From the NCBI GenBank assembly GCA_016783865.1, contig JADHVS010000093.1, positions 1-16,476 on the forward strand: DNA of 16,476 nucleotides, in the 5' to 3' direction. Below the pieces are notes generated by a model. It saw only the letters and a list, made by a program, of their open reading frames with translations, did no database searches and was not told the origin of the DNA. Source of the DNA: Bacteroidales bacterium. GTDB lineage: Bacteria; Bacteroidota; Bacteroidia; Bacteroidales; SM23-62. The position numbers were made by a program, and so were the translations under genes. Of the stretch, positions 1 to 7,708 are shown piece by piece; the first letter of the stretch is position 1, and every line of letters starts with the position of its first letter.

Positions 1-2051
1 GGCAAAATAGTGTTTTTCGGATCTTCGAGTAAGGGATCCTCTTCCAGAATATTTACCACAGTATCCCTGGCATATTGCAGGATCTGGCTGTCCCGTCCCA
101 GATTGGCAATTTTCAGTTCAAACGGGATCCCGCTTTGCTGGGTTCCTTCAATATCCCCCGGGCCGCGCAATTTCAGGTCGGTCTCGGCAATCTCGAATCC
201 ATCCGTGGTCCGGACCATTGTTTCTAATCTTAATTTAGCCTCTTGAGTCAGCTTATAGGAGGTCAACAGGAGACAATAGGATTGATCGGCGCCGCGTCCT
301 ACACGACCGCGCAACTGGTGCAGTTGCGATAATCCAAACCGCTCAGCGCTCTCGATGATCATTACCGATGCATTGGGAATATCCACCCCAACCTCAATAA
401 CCGTTGTTGCCAGCATTATCTGGGTCTTGCCATTCACGAACCTTTGCATCTCAAAATCTTTGTCTTCAGATTTTAATTTACCATGCACCATGCTGACTGC
501 ATAATCGGGTGACGGAAAAGCCTGTTTGATACTGAAATAGCCGTCTTCAAGGTCTTTGTAATCCATCTTTTCCGACTCCTGTATCAACGGGTATACAATA
601 TAGATCTGGCGGCCTTCCGCGATTTGCTGTTTCATAAACCCATGCACCCGCAGCCGCTTGGAATCGCTGTAATGCATCGTTATTATCTGTTTCCTGCCCG
701 GAGGTAACTCATCAATTACCGACACATCCAGGTCCCCATAAAGGGTCATTGCAAGTGTCCGCGGAATTGGTGTGGCTGTCATAACCAATACGTGTGGTGG
801 CTGGGTGCTTTTTTTCCACAACCGGGCCCGCTGGGCCACGCCAAACTTGTGCTGTTCGTCGATAACGACAAATCCAAGCCGGCTGAATTTTACTGTTTCT
901 TCAATAAGCGCATGCGTACCGATCAAAATATTAAGTGAGCCATCCTGCAACCCCTGGTGTATTATGTCCCGTTCTTTCTTTTTAGTCGATCCGGTTAACA
1001 GGGCAATCCTTATATTGAGACCCTCAATCATTTTGCTCAGGCTATTAAAATGCTGATTGGCGAGGATTTCAGTAGGAGCCATCAGACAAGCCTGGTAACC
1101 ATTGTCCAGCGCAATGAGCATCCCCATTAAAGCAACCAGTGTTTTTCCGCTTCCAACATCACCCTGTAATAAACGATTCATCTGTTTTCCTGAACCTATA
1201 TCCTTCCTGATTTCCCGGATGACCCTTTTTTGTGCCCCGGTAAGTTCAAAGGGAAGATTCTCTTTGTAAAACCTGTTAACAAAACTCCCGACCCTGGTAA
1301 AAACAAAACCTTTAACATGGTTTTCCCGGATGAATTTCTGCTTCAGGATATTTAACTGGATGTAAAACAGCTCCTCAAACTTGAGCCTGAACTGGGCCTT
1401 GTTCAGAAGATCGGTTGATTCAGGGAAATGGATGTTGCGTATGGATTGGTCCAGGGGTAGTAATTTGAGATCCCTTACCAGGTAATCAGGCAATGTTTCT
1501 TTAACATCTACTTTGAAGGATTTAAAGAGATTAAAGACCAGCTTCTGTAGTGTCCTGGATGTCAGGTGGTTCTTTTTCAGGATTTCGGTAGTGCTGTACT
1601 GTGCCTGCAATGTTGAAGAGATCTGTCCGTCAAACTTGTCTGCTTCTTCCAGTTCAGGATGGACAAGGTTAATTTTTCGACCGTAAAGGGTGGGTTTTCC
1701 AAAGGCTACATATTCGACATCCTTTTTCAAACTTTCCTTGATCCAACTGGTACCCTTGAACCAGACCAGCTCAATGGTCCCTGACCCGTCGGTGAATTCT
1801 GCCACCAGTCTTTTTTTGTATTTCGGACCTTCCGTCTTCAGTGAAATGATCTTTCCTTTTATCTGGATATAGGGCAAAGATGAATTAATATCACGGATGG
1901 AATAGAATTTCGACCGGTCGATGTATTTATAGGGAAAATGATACAGTAGATCTCCAAATACATTGATATTAAGCTCGTTACGGAGCAGTTCGGCCCTTTT
2001 AGGTCCTACGCCCGGGAGAAACTGTATTTCGTTATTCAGGATATCTGCCAT
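1..2051 (-). CDS. recG: ATP-dependent DNA helicase RecG (3' end cut by window edge)
   Basis: RecG is a monomeric double-strand DNA translocase that remodels stalled replication forks and Holliday junctions. The reading frame is open from ATG at 2051-2049 to the window edge, 683 codons, against about 700 for the family, so only the last codons are missing. The N-terminus has the expected FLPGVGPKRAELL helix-hairpin-helix-like entry (about residues 11-23), followed by the OB-fold wedge region. Helicase motifs are in order and intact: Walker A GDVGSGKT (297-304), DEQH box (398-401), TATPIPRTLA (motif III), and motif VI QLRGRVGRG (579-587). This excludes a pseudogene over the visible part. It is transcribed divergently from the methyltransferase at 2161. 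The upstream 2052-2160 is AT-rich; on this strand I see only TAGTTTG, one base short of a -7 consensus. Identification is firm. Confidence 0.97.
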   Translation of the reverse strand, partial: MADILNNEIQFLPGVGPKRAELLRNELNINVFGDLLYHFPYKYIDRSKFYSIRDINSSLPYIQIKGKIISLKTEGPKYKKRLVAEFTDGSGTIELVWFKGTSWIKESLKKDVEYVAFGKPTLYGRKINLVHPELEEADKFDGQISSTLQAQYSTTEILKKNHLTSRTLQKLVFNLFKSFKVDVKETLPDYLVRDLKLLPLDQSIRNIHFPESTDLLNKAQFRLKFEELFYIQLNILKQKFIRENHVKGFVFTRVGSFVNRFYKENLPFELTGAQKRVIREIRKDIGSGKQMNRLLQGDVGSGKTLVALMGMLIALDNGYQACLMAPTEILANQHFNSLSKMIEGLNIRIALLTGSTKKKERDIIHQGLQDGSLNILIGTHALIEETVKFSRLGFVVIDEQHKFGVAQRARLWKKSTQPPHVLVMTATPIPRTLAMTLYGDLDVSVIDELPPGRKQIITMHYSDSKRLRVHGFMKQQIAEGRQIYIVYPLIQESEKMDYKDLEDGYFSIKQAFPSPDYAVSMVHGKLKSEDKDFEMQRFVNGKTQIMLATTVIEVGVDIPNASVMIIESAERFGLSQLHQLRGRVGRGADQSYCLLLTSYKLTQEAKLRLETMVRTTDGFEIAETDLKLRGPGDIEGTQQSGIPFELKIANLGRDSQILQYARDTVVNILEEDPLLEDPKNTIL

Positions 2052-2096
2052 ATCGAAGCAATTGCAATAAAATTATAAATTATCGCTGAACATCTC

Positions 2097-2128
2097 TTTG
2101 CATTAAAGAATAAATCAAACTACCTTGT
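2097..2128 (+). promoter_or_regulatory. Candidate Bacteroidota-type promoter for the methyltransferase gene
   Basis: TTTG at 2097-2100 is followed 20 nt later by TACCTTGT at 2121-2128. The Bacteroidota primary sigma consensus is TTTG, a 19-21 nt spacer, then TAnnTTTG. The -7 box has two departures from consensus, so this is only a candidate. Transcription would begin near 2135, giving a leader of about 25 nt before the ATG at 2161. Confidence 0.35.
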
Positions 2129-2160
2129 CATGATCAAGTCGTTATTCCCGTAAAATCGAT

Positions 2161-2946
2161 ATGCGCATCCTTTTTTACTATTTAATATACCTGATCAGGG
2201 CCAGGCACAGGAAAGGACATGGTATCCATTCACCCTTTGTATTCGAGTTTATCAGTACTGTTTTATATGGTGATGATACTCATGACTTTACGGCTATCGA
2301 CAACAGGCGTAAAGAATTGTTACGGGATCGTCGCAAAATTATGGTGGAAGATTATGGGGAAGGATCACGCACAGGGATCGGGGAGGAGAGGGAAGTAAGG
2401 CATATCGCAAAATCCACTACGGTAAAGCCGAAATATGGCCGGTTGCTTACCCGGTTGGTTTCCTGGTATAAACCATATTCAATCATTGAACTCGGAACAG
2501 GACCCGGGATCAGTTCGGCATACCTTGCCACGGGTTACCCGGAATGTTGCCTTTATACCATTGAAGGATCGAAGGATATTAACGAGATTGCCCGGCAGAC
2601 AATGAATACTGTAAACCAGGTCAATGTGGAACTGATCCATGGATTATTCATTGATAAACTTTTTCCCCTTCTTAAGGAATTTGAAAATAAAAAAGACCTG
2701 CTGGTTTTTATTGATGGAGATCACCATGGAGAGAGATTGGTTGAATACACAGAAATGGTTCTTTCCGGTTCAATTGAAAACCTTGCAATTATCCTGGATG
2801 ATATTTACTGGTCTTCCTCCATGACTGCAGCCTGGGAAACGTTAATTCATCGTTCCGAAATAGCTGTCAGTATTGATCTTTTTCAATTCGGGATTCTTTT
2901 TGTTAAAAAAGGTATCCCAAAGCAACACTATATTGTAAGATTTTGA
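2161..2946 (+). CDS. Class I SAM-dependent methyltransferase, substrate unknown
   Basis: A 261-residue protein with a Rossmann-type methyltransferase core. Motif I is IIELGTGPGISSAYLA (108-123), which binds SAM. The acidic residue after strand 2 lies in YTIEG (132-136). A later strand reads FIDGDHHGERL (183-193), resembling the Asp-rich region of O-methyltransferases of the catechol/caffeoyl-CoA type, followed by LDDIYWSSSM (212-221). The N-terminal 35 residues contain a basic stretch RARHRKGHGIHSPFVFEF (13-30), which I recall as characteristic of a Bacteroidota-only family. The first 12 residues are hydrophobic and could contact the membrane. It is a single gene between recG and the ABC ATPase. 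No pathway neighbour hints at the substrate, so I give no gene symbol; methyltransferase fold is confident, reaction is not. Confidence 0.85.
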   Translation: MRILFYYLIYLIRARHRKGHGIHSPFVFEFISTVLYGDDTHDFTAIDNRRKELLRDRRKIMVEDYGEGSRTGIGEEREVRHIAKSTTVKPKYGRLLTRLVSWYKPYSIIELGTGPGISSAYLATGYPECCLYTIEGSKDINEIARQTMNTVNQVNVELIHGLFIDKLFPLLKEFENKKDLLVFIDGDHHGERLVEYTEMVLSGSIENLAIILDDIYWSSSMTAAWETLIHRSEIAVSIDLFQFGILFVKKGIPKQHYIVRF

Positions 2947-2977
2947 GTTTAAATCCTGTTATCCGTTCAAAAAATCT

Positions 2978-2985
2978 TATTTTTG
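2978..2985 (+). promoter_or_regulatory. Candidate -7 box for the ABC ATPase / adenosyltransferase operon
   Basis: TATTTTTG matches TAnnTTTG exactly. It starts 31 nt after the methyltransferase stop codon. No TTTG is present at the expected -33 position. If used, transcription starts near 2992 and the heptamer repeats at 3002-3068 form most of the leader of the gene at 3091. Confidence 0.4.
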
Positions 2986-3001
2986 GATACTTTTAAAACA
3001 A

Positions 3002-3068
3002 GTTACCAGGTACTGGATACTAGGTGCGGGTTTGCAACTCGTAACTTGTAACTCGTAACTCGCAAGTT
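3002..3068. repeat. Degenerate heptamer tandem arrays (GGTACTG-like, then GYAACTY)
   Basis: Two adjacent 7-nt-period tracts. 3002-3029 holds four loose units (gttacca, ggtactg, gatacta, ggtgcgg). 3034-3068 holds five tighter units (gcaactc, gtaactt, gtaactc, gtaactc, gcaagtt). The second tract belongs to the same GYAACYT family as the arrays at 12265-12299 and 14302-14329. It ends 22 nt before the ATG at 3091. This array fills most of the 144-nt gap between the methyltransferase and the ABC ATPase; no gene is present there. Confidence 0.85.
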
Positions 3069-3090
3069 AAATAAATACATAAAACTATTT

Positions 3091-3801
3091 ATGGAGAATC
3101 TAATTAAGCTCGAAGGCATCGTTAAAAATTATAAGATTGGCAAGATCATCGTCGAGGCTCTCAGAAAGGTTTCACTGGATATTAACAGGAATGAATATGT
3201 GGCCATCATGGGACCATCAGGATCAGGAAAATCAACATTGATGAACCTGATCGGTTGTCTGGACACCCCGACTAACGGGGCATATAAATTAAATAACAAG
3301 GATGTTAGTAAGATGGATGATAACCAGCTTGCCGATATCAGGAACAATGAAATCGGATTTGTATTCCAGACCTTTAATTTGCTTCCAAGATATAATGCAT
3401 TGGAAAATGTAATGCTACCGCTGATTTATGCAGGTGTTTCAAAAACGGCAAGAATCAAGAGGGCAGGGGAAGTGCTTGACAGTGTTGGTTTGAGTAACAG
3501 AATTGCACATAAACCCAATGAATTATCTGGTGGTGAGCGTCAGCGTGTTGCCCTCGCAAGGGCACTGGTAAATCATCCTTCTATTATCCTGGCGGATGAG
3601 CCAACCGGAAACCTGGATTCAAAAACATCCATTGATATCATGAATGTTATTGATGAGATCCACAGCCGTGGAAATACCATCATTCTCGTAACTCATGAAG
3701 TAGATATTGCCAGGCGTGCACACCGGATTGTCAAGTTGTTTGATGGAGAGGTCGAATCAGATGTTCTGAATGAAGAACTTGCTGGAGAAGTAAAGATGTA
3801 A
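3091..3801 (+). CDS. ABC transporter ATP-binding protein, LolD/MacB type
   Basis: A 236-residue nucleotide-binding subunit of the type that works with FtsX/MacB-fold permeases (LolCDE lipoprotein release, MacB, or FtsE-like exporters). All ATPase elements are present: Walker [10 protein letters not shown] (41-49), Q-loop [10 protein letters not shown] (91-100), signature LSGGERQR (145-152), Walker B IILADEP (165-171) with catalytic E170, D-loop NLDS (174-177), and H-loop histidine in VTHE (H202). GCLDTPT (55-61) and [17 protein letters not shown] (95-111) fit the LolD/MacB group. Length is normal. No permease gene lies nearby, so it must pair with a subunit encoded elsewhere; this also prevents a firm lolD symbol. 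It is followed after 4 nt by the cobalamin adenosyltransferase, so the two are almost certainly cotranscribed. No functional link between them is known to me. Confidence 0.92.
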   Translation: MENLIKLEGIVKNYKIGKIIVEALRKVSLDINRNEYVAIMGPSGSGKSTLMNLIGCLDTPTNGAYKLNNKDVSKMDDNQLADIRNNEIGFVFQTFNLLPRYNALENVMLPLIYAGVSKTARIKRAGEVLDSVGLSNRIAHKPNELSGGERQRVALARALVNHPSIILADEPTGNLDSKTSIDIMNVIDEIHSRGNTIILVTHEVDIARRAHRIVKLFDGEVESDVLNEELAGEVKM

Positions 3802-3805
3802 TTGA

Positions 3806-4351
3806 ATGAAGATATATACCAAAGGAGGTGACAGGGGCATTACTTCCTTATTGGGCGGGACCAGGGTTCCCAAAAATGATCCCAGGATTGAATCATATGG
3901 AACCGTTGATGAGCTTATCTCCTGGATCGGACTCCTTCGCGACCAGCCTGTTAATGCAAACTATTCTGAACTATTACTCTCCATACAGGACAAACTAATG
4001 TTCCTGTCGTCTGCTCTTGCAGACGAAAACAACCAGTTGAACGCCCTGACTGACATTACTGAGGAAGATATTAACAAACTGGAATCTGAGATGGATAAGA
4101 TGGAAAAATATTTGCCTGCTCTGGATTCTTTTATTTTACCTGGTGGTGATACTGTTGTTTCCTGGTGCCATATTGCCCGTTGTGTATGTCGGCGCGCTGA
4201 AAGGCGCATGGTTCCATTGATACAGGATAATAAAGATTTTCTTCTTGCCATAAAATACATCAACCGTCTTTCAGATTTTCTCTTCATGCTTTGCAGAAAA
4301 ATCGCCTTCGATTTAAATGTCGAAGAAATAAAATGGAAACCGGAATTGTAG
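3806..4351 (+). CDS. Cob(I)alamin adenosyltransferase, PduO/MMAB type
   Basis: A 181-residue cytoplasmic enzyme that transfers the adenosyl group of ATP to cob(I)alamin, making coenzyme B12. The family's ATP-binding N-terminus is clear: YTKGGDRGITSLLGGTRVPK (4-23) followed by DPRIESYGTVDEL (25-37). The second hallmark, RCVCRRAERRM (125-135), and the C-terminal YINRLSDFLFMLCR (151-164) are also present. These three blocks mark the PduO-type family, as opposed to CobA/BtuR or EutT. Length is typical. Its ATG lies 4 nt after the stop of the ABC ATPase, pointing to cotranscription and perhaps translational coupling. No B12 riboswitch or other cobalamin gene is visible in the window, so it probably serves B12-dependent enzymes (for example methylmalonyl-CoA mutase) encoded elsewhere. 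Confidence 0.95.
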   Translation: MKIYTKGGDRGITSLLGGTRVPKNDPRIESYGTVDELISWIGLLRDQPVNANYSELLLSIQDKLMFLSSALADENNQLNALTDITEEDINKLESEMDKMEKYLPALDSFILPGGDTVVSWCHIARCVCRRAERRMVPLIQDNKDFLLAIKYINRLSDFLFMLCRKIAFDLNVEEIKWKPEL

Positions 4352-4373
4352 ATTCTATTTTTTTTTATATTTG
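4346..4373 (+). promoter_or_regulatory. Promoter for the DUF2795-type gene
   Basis: TATATTTG at 4366-4373 is an exact TAnnTTTG -7 box; a partial -33 element TTG lies at 4346-4348, 17 nt upstream, slightly short of the usual spacing. The stretch 4370-4381, TTTGCACAATTT, is identical to the same part of the guaB promoter on the other strand (12076-12087). Transcription would start near 4380. Confidence 0.55.
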
Positions 4374-4424
4374 CACAATTTCTTAGTTAGCTTGAAGTAT
4401 TTAGATTATTAAATACGTTTATGT

Positions 4425-4646
4425 ATGTATTGGACCCTTGAGTTAGCTTCTAAATTAGAGGATGCACCCTGGCCAGCGACGAAGGATGAACTGATCGATT
4501 TTGGAATTCGTTCCGGTGCACCGCTTGAAGTAATTGAAAACCTTCAGGAAATTGAAGATGAAGGTGACATTTACGAAAGTATTGAGGACATCTGGCCTGA
4601 TTATCCAAGTAAGGATGATTTCTTCTTTAATGAAGATGAATATTAA
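4425..4646 (+). CDS. Small acidic DUF2795-type protein
   Basis: A 73-residue, strongly acidic protein: 22 Asp/Glu against 4 Lys/Arg. It begins MYWTLELASKLEDAPWPATK and continues with the DELIDFGIRSGAP helix-turn segment typical of DUF2795 in Bacteroidota, ending in an acidic, aromatic tail (DIWPDYPSKDDFFFNEDEY). The DUF2795 assignment is from memory of the family and its function is unknown to me. The upstream ATG at 4421 is out of frame and stops after six codons, so the start at 4425 is chosen. It has its own promoter (4366-4373) and a strong terminator (4652-4681), so it is probably a single-gene transcript. No signal peptide or membrane segment is seen; it should be cytoplasmic. Confidence 0.88.
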   Translation: MYWTLELASKLEDAPWPATKDELIDFGIRSGAPLEVIENLQEIEDEGDIYESIEDIWPDYPSKDDFFFNEDEY

Positions 4647-4651
4647 AAGAC

Positions 4652-4681
4652 AAAAAAAGGGCCCCGCGAGGCCCTTTTTTT
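4652..4681. terminator. Bidirectional intrinsic terminator
   Basis: Seven A's, stem GGGCC (4659-4663), six-base loop CCGCGA (4664-4669), stem GGCCC (4670-4674), seven T's (4675-4681). The A and T runs extend the stem and give a U tract on both strands. It sits between two converging transcripts, the DUF2795-type gene (+) and the ostA-like gene (-), and can serve both. Confidence 0.93.
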
Positions 4682-4682
4682 A

Positions 4683-4714
4683 GTCTGCGAGTCTGCGAGT
4701 CTGCAAGTCGCCAG
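4683..4714. repeat. Octamer tandem array (GTCTGCGA)
   Basis: Units gtctgcga, gtctgcga, gtctgcaa, gtcgccag: three good copies and one decayed copy with period 8. It fills the gap between the terminator and the stop codon of the ostA-like gene at 4718. Confidence 0.85.
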
Positions 4715-4717
4715 TAG

Positions 4718-6253
4718 TTATTTTTTCCAGATAAAGATTTCGTATCTGTTTTTAGGCCTGTACTCATCCAGCCAGACAAATCCCTTCATATATAATTCAT
4801 CTTTCAGCAGGTAATCGGGTGGATACAGGGTAGCTTCGGGGGCAAGGATAAGGTTTATACGGTCTATTTTCGATTCCTTTAAATAAATAATGATATCGGT
4901 GCTTTCAGCTCGATTTACTCCTATCAGATTTTCTTGATCCTTAGGAAAATAGAGAGTCTGTCCATTTCCTTTTACGTCAATCTTGTAAATTTTATTATTC
5001 TTAAAATATCCTGTCATATTCCGGCCCTTGATCTGGTTATACCTGATGGAATCTTCCTTTGAAATAATATAGGAGGAGGACCGGAGGTCAATATAATCCA
5101 TTCTTTTATTTGCCAGGTGCAGATCCATATGTTCTGCCGTGAGCTGATTTCCTTCTGACCAAATTACAGGTTCAAAGAATAGCTGAAATACCGAATCACT
5201 CTCAAGATAAACCATAGAATCACATTTTCCCTGCATATCCTTGCGGAACATTTTGACTTTGTAATAAGCCTTTAGTACTTTAAATTGTCCGGTTGAATCC
5301 ATGCTCGATTCCAGTGTATCAGCATGAACAAATAACGTATCCGAACCGTCCAGTTGCATGAACTGGGCACTGTCGGTTAATAAGGCATATTCAGGATTTT
5401 CCAGGTAGATAGCATATTTCCCTTTCAGAATGATTTGTTGAGCCGAATCATACAACTCCACGTTTTCATAAGCCAGTCCAAGGCCCGTCTCACGTTCATA
5501 GTAAAGGCTATCGCCCTGAAGAAGTTGTCCTTTCGAATCCAGGTAAGCATTTTTATTGAATTGGGCGATATTCTTTTGGGTATCATACCAGCCGTTTTCG
5601 CAATAGATATAGTTTTCCTCGCTGATTATTTCAGTAGGGCCGAGGAAGAAGGCGACTTCTGATAATGTGTTATACTTAAGGGTATCAGAGTAGATATTAT
5701 AATCGGGATTAATGATAACAACGCTATCCCTGAAGTAAAACAGCTTTTCACGTGAGTAATAGTAACCCAGCCGGCTGGTCAGGTCATTGTCGCCATTCAC
5801 TATATGCCCCCAGTTGAAATAATACCCGATATTATCCCTCAGGTTGAAATCCAAATAGTCAGTTTCAAGGGTGGTTTCCTTATCAATAAGAATAACATTG
5901 TCCCTGATCTGGGCTAATTTCTGATTTCCCAGGTATTTCAGGTAGTCTCCATATAAGTGAAGGGTATCACCCTGAACAATATGGATATTATGGTAAGCAT
6001 TTACATAATTTTCCTCAGTATAGAAATAGGCACTGTCGCAATGCATGATTGCCTCATCCTGTTTAAAAATCACATTGCCAAGATATTTAATAGCATTGGT
6101 TCCAAGGGTTGCATCATACTCCATATCGTCGCTGTTCAGGATCTCAATTTGCTTGGTCTGCTGGGAGAACAGGGGGATGGTTGAAAACAGGAGCAGAAGG
6201 GAAAAGGATTTGATAATATGAATATTTACGCCGGTTGCCTTATTAATATGCAT
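4718..6253 (-). CDS. OstA/LptA-like periplasmic LPS-transport family protein
   Basis: A 511-residue secreted protein. Residues 1-31 form a signal peptide with hydrophobic core SFSLLLLFSTIPLF and likely cleavage near FSQQ. The rest is beta-rich with repeated OstA/LptA-type strands, for example YLGNVIFKQDEAIMHCDSA (57-75) and a second unit from about 102 (YGDYLKYLGNQKLAQIRDNV), where short 'DNV / CDSA / YF' phrases recur. Members of this fold (LptA, LptC, N-terminal LptD) carry lipopolysaccharide across the periplasm. In Bacteroidota a longer single-protein version is common, which I infer this is. It is the last gene of the guaB-PPIase operon, 26 nt after the SurA-like gene, and ends at the shared terminator. 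The link to outer-membrane folding factors supports an envelope role. Substrate is inferred, not shown. Confidence 0.85.
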   Translation of the reverse strand: MHINKATGVNIHIIKSFSLLLLFSTIPLFSQQTKQIEILNSDDMEYDATLGTNAIKYLGNVIFKQDEAIMHCDSAYFYTEENYVNAYHNIHIVQGDTLHLYGDYLKYLGNQKLAQIRDNVILIDKETTLETDYLDFNLRDNIGYYFNWGHIVNGDNDLTSRLGYYYSREKLFYFRDSVVIINPDYNIYSDTLKYNTLSEVAFFLGPTEIISEENYIYCENGWYDTQKNIAQFNKNAYLDSKGQLLQGDSLYYERETGLGLAYENVELYDSAQQIILKGKYAIYLENPEYALLTDSAQFMQLDGSDTLFVHADTLESSMDSTGQFKVLKAYYKVKMFRKDMQGKCDSMVYLESDSVFQLFFEPVIWSEGNQLTAEHMDLHLANKRMDYIDLRSSSYIISKEDSIRYNQIKGRNMTGYFKNNKIYKIDVKGNGQTLYFPKDQENLIGVNRAESTDIIIYLKESKIDRINLILAPEATLYPPDYLLKDELYMKGFVWLDEYRPKNRYEIFIWKK

Positions 6254-6279
6254 AAGCTAACGCGTTATTCCTTAAGGAC

Positions 6280-7620
6280 TTATTGTTTCCATTCCTTGTT
6301 TTTGAATTGACATCCGGTAAAGGATTCATCGATATGGATATAGGTGGTACGGATCTTTTCATCGATCCATTCCTTAAATATCTTGTCCTGCTTGTCTATA
6401 AGGGCCATATTCTGTAATACAAGGTAATCCTGCTTCAACGTGGCCTGGTGGGGTTCGGTCCTGTCAGTCAGCATAATGATCTTATAGACATCTTTTTGGT
6501 TCTCGTCAATAGAGGCAAATGGGTCGCTTATCTCATTCACTTTAAGATTTCTGATGGCCTCAAATTCTTCTGGCCGCAATTCATTTAAGACGAACTCAGT
6601 GGAATAGTCGTACTGATTAACAACCCTTCCTCCATTCACATTGGTGTTTTTATCCTGGGAGAAATAAAAGGCTGCCCTTTCAAAAGATATGCTGTCATTT
6701 CTGATTGCATCGGCAAGGCTGTCGAGCCGGGCTATGGTTTTCTCCACGCCATTCGGGTCAACTTTTGGTCTCATCAGAATGTGCCTGGTATTAACCTTAT
6801 CGTCGCGCCGTTCTATTAACTGGATAATATGAAAACCAAAGGCAGATTCCACGATATTTGAGACCTGTCCTTCCTTAAGGCTGAAAGCCACTTTTGAATA
6901 TTCGGGATCCAACTCGGCACGGCCAGAAAATCCAATCTCTCCTCCTTTGGAAGCCGAAGGACCTTCAGAATACAGCACAGCCAGCGTCCTGAAATTTTCA
7001 CCCTGCAGGATACGCTTCCTCAGATCAAGCAATCGTTCACGTACTTCCAGTTTGGCTTCTTCAGTAACAGGAGGGTACATTACAATCTGCCGCATTTTAA
7101 TTTTGGAATCAATATTCGGGATGCTGTCATCGGGGATATTGTTGTAGAATTGTCTCACTTCGGATGGAGTGATTGTGACATCGTAAGCAATATTCGACTG
7201 CATCTGGTTAGTGATCAGCTGATCCCTGATCAGGTCACGGAAATCTTCTTTAATTTCCAGGATTGTTTTATTAAAATATTGTTCGAGCCTTTCCTGCGAT
7301 CCTATCTGATTGATAAAGTAATCCAGCCGGGCATCAAGCTGCATCTCTACTTGAGATTCAGAAATTTCAATACTGTCGATTTGTGCCTGGTTAAGAAGTA
7401 ACATCTGCCCAAGATACTCCTCAAGAATCTCGCATTTAATGTCTCCTGAAGAGGTAATTCCCTGTGCCTTGTACTGGAGATACATGCTTTCAATATCCGA
7501 CTGTAATACGGTATTATCTCCAACTATAGCCACGATCCGGTCAATCATCCTGGCCTGTCCTAAAATGGAAACACAGCAAATGAATAAAACCAATCCGGCA
7601 AGTATAAATCTTTTAATCAT
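6280..7620 (-). CDS. SurA-like periplasmic chaperone / peptidyl-prolyl isomerase
   Basis: A 446-residue SurA-type protein that would chaperone outer-membrane proteins through the periplasm. The start at 7620 is preferred over an in-frame ATG at 7665 because it places the signal peptide MIKRFILAGLVLFICCVSIL directly at the N-terminus, ending near GQA (21-23); the longer version adds a charged, unlikely leader. A SurA_N region follows (RIVAIVGDNTVLQSDIE, 28-44, to about 160). Parvulin domain 1 spans about 172-272, with GEIGFSGRAELDPEYSKVAF and the ending FGFHIIQLIE. A second parvulin-like domain (277-386) starts well (TRHILMRP) but ends DVYKIIML in place of the usual FGxHII, so it may be inactive. 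SurA of E. coli also has one active and one inactive parvulin domain. It is the fourth gene of the operon. Confidence 0.93.
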   Translation of the reverse strand: MIKRFILAGLVLFICCVSILGQARMIDRIVAIVGDNTVLQSDIESMYLQYKAQGITSSGDIKCEILEEYLGQMLLLNQAQIDSIEISESQVEMQLDARLDYFINQIGSQERLEQYFNKTILEIKEDFRDLIRDQLITNQMQSNIAYDVTITPSEVRQFYNNIPDDSIPNIDSKIKMRQIVMYPPVTEEAKLEVRERLLDLRKRILQGENFRTLAVLYSEGPSASKGGEIGFSGRAELDPEYSKVAFSLKEGQVSNIVESAFGFHIIQLIERRDDKVNTRHILMRPKVDPNGVEKTIARLDSLADAIRNDSISFERAAFYFSQDKNTNVNGGRVVNQYDYSTEFVLNELRPEEFEAIRNLKVNEISDPFASIDENQKDVYKIIMLTDRTEPHQATLKQDYLVLQNMALIDKQDKIFKEWIDEKIRTTYIHIDESFTGCQFKNKEWKQ

Positions 7621-7672
7621 ATTTTTTTCTTTTTCCATCCTGTCTTTCCCACACTCAAATCCCATGCCCCAC

Positions 7673-7704
7673 TTAACCCCTCAACCCCTTAGCCCCTCGG
7701 CCCC
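7673..7704. repeat. Octamer tandem array (TYRRCCCC)
   Basis: Units ttaacccc, tcaacccc, ttagcccc, tcggcccc with period 8. It lies inside the operon, in the 88-nt gap between the lipoprotein gene and the SurA-like gene, so the transcript would carry a G-rich GGGGYYRA tract upstream of the SurA-like start. CATGCCC (GGGCATG on the minus strand) is adjacent at 7663-7669. Confidence 0.85.
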
Positions 7705-7708
7705 TTCT

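Noticed and set aside
772..1056. Plus-strand reading frame inside recG
   Set aside because: It is antisense to the conserved helicase motifs of recG; codon pattern and protein show no family signature.
2120..2140. Palindromic words TCATGA and TGATCA in the recG-methyltransferase gap as an operator
   Set aside because: The two six-base palindromes overlap but do not extend into a longer symmetric site.
3806..4351. B12 riboswitch or cobalamin operon around the adenosyltransferase
   Set aside because: The upstream leader is the heptamer array and a short AT-rich stretch with no B12-box-like sequence, and no other cobalamin gene is in the window.
7621..7665. Longer start for the SurA-like gene at 7665
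   Set aside because: It would add 15 charged residues before a clean signal peptide beginning at 7620; the adjacent octamer array also suggests non-coding sequence.
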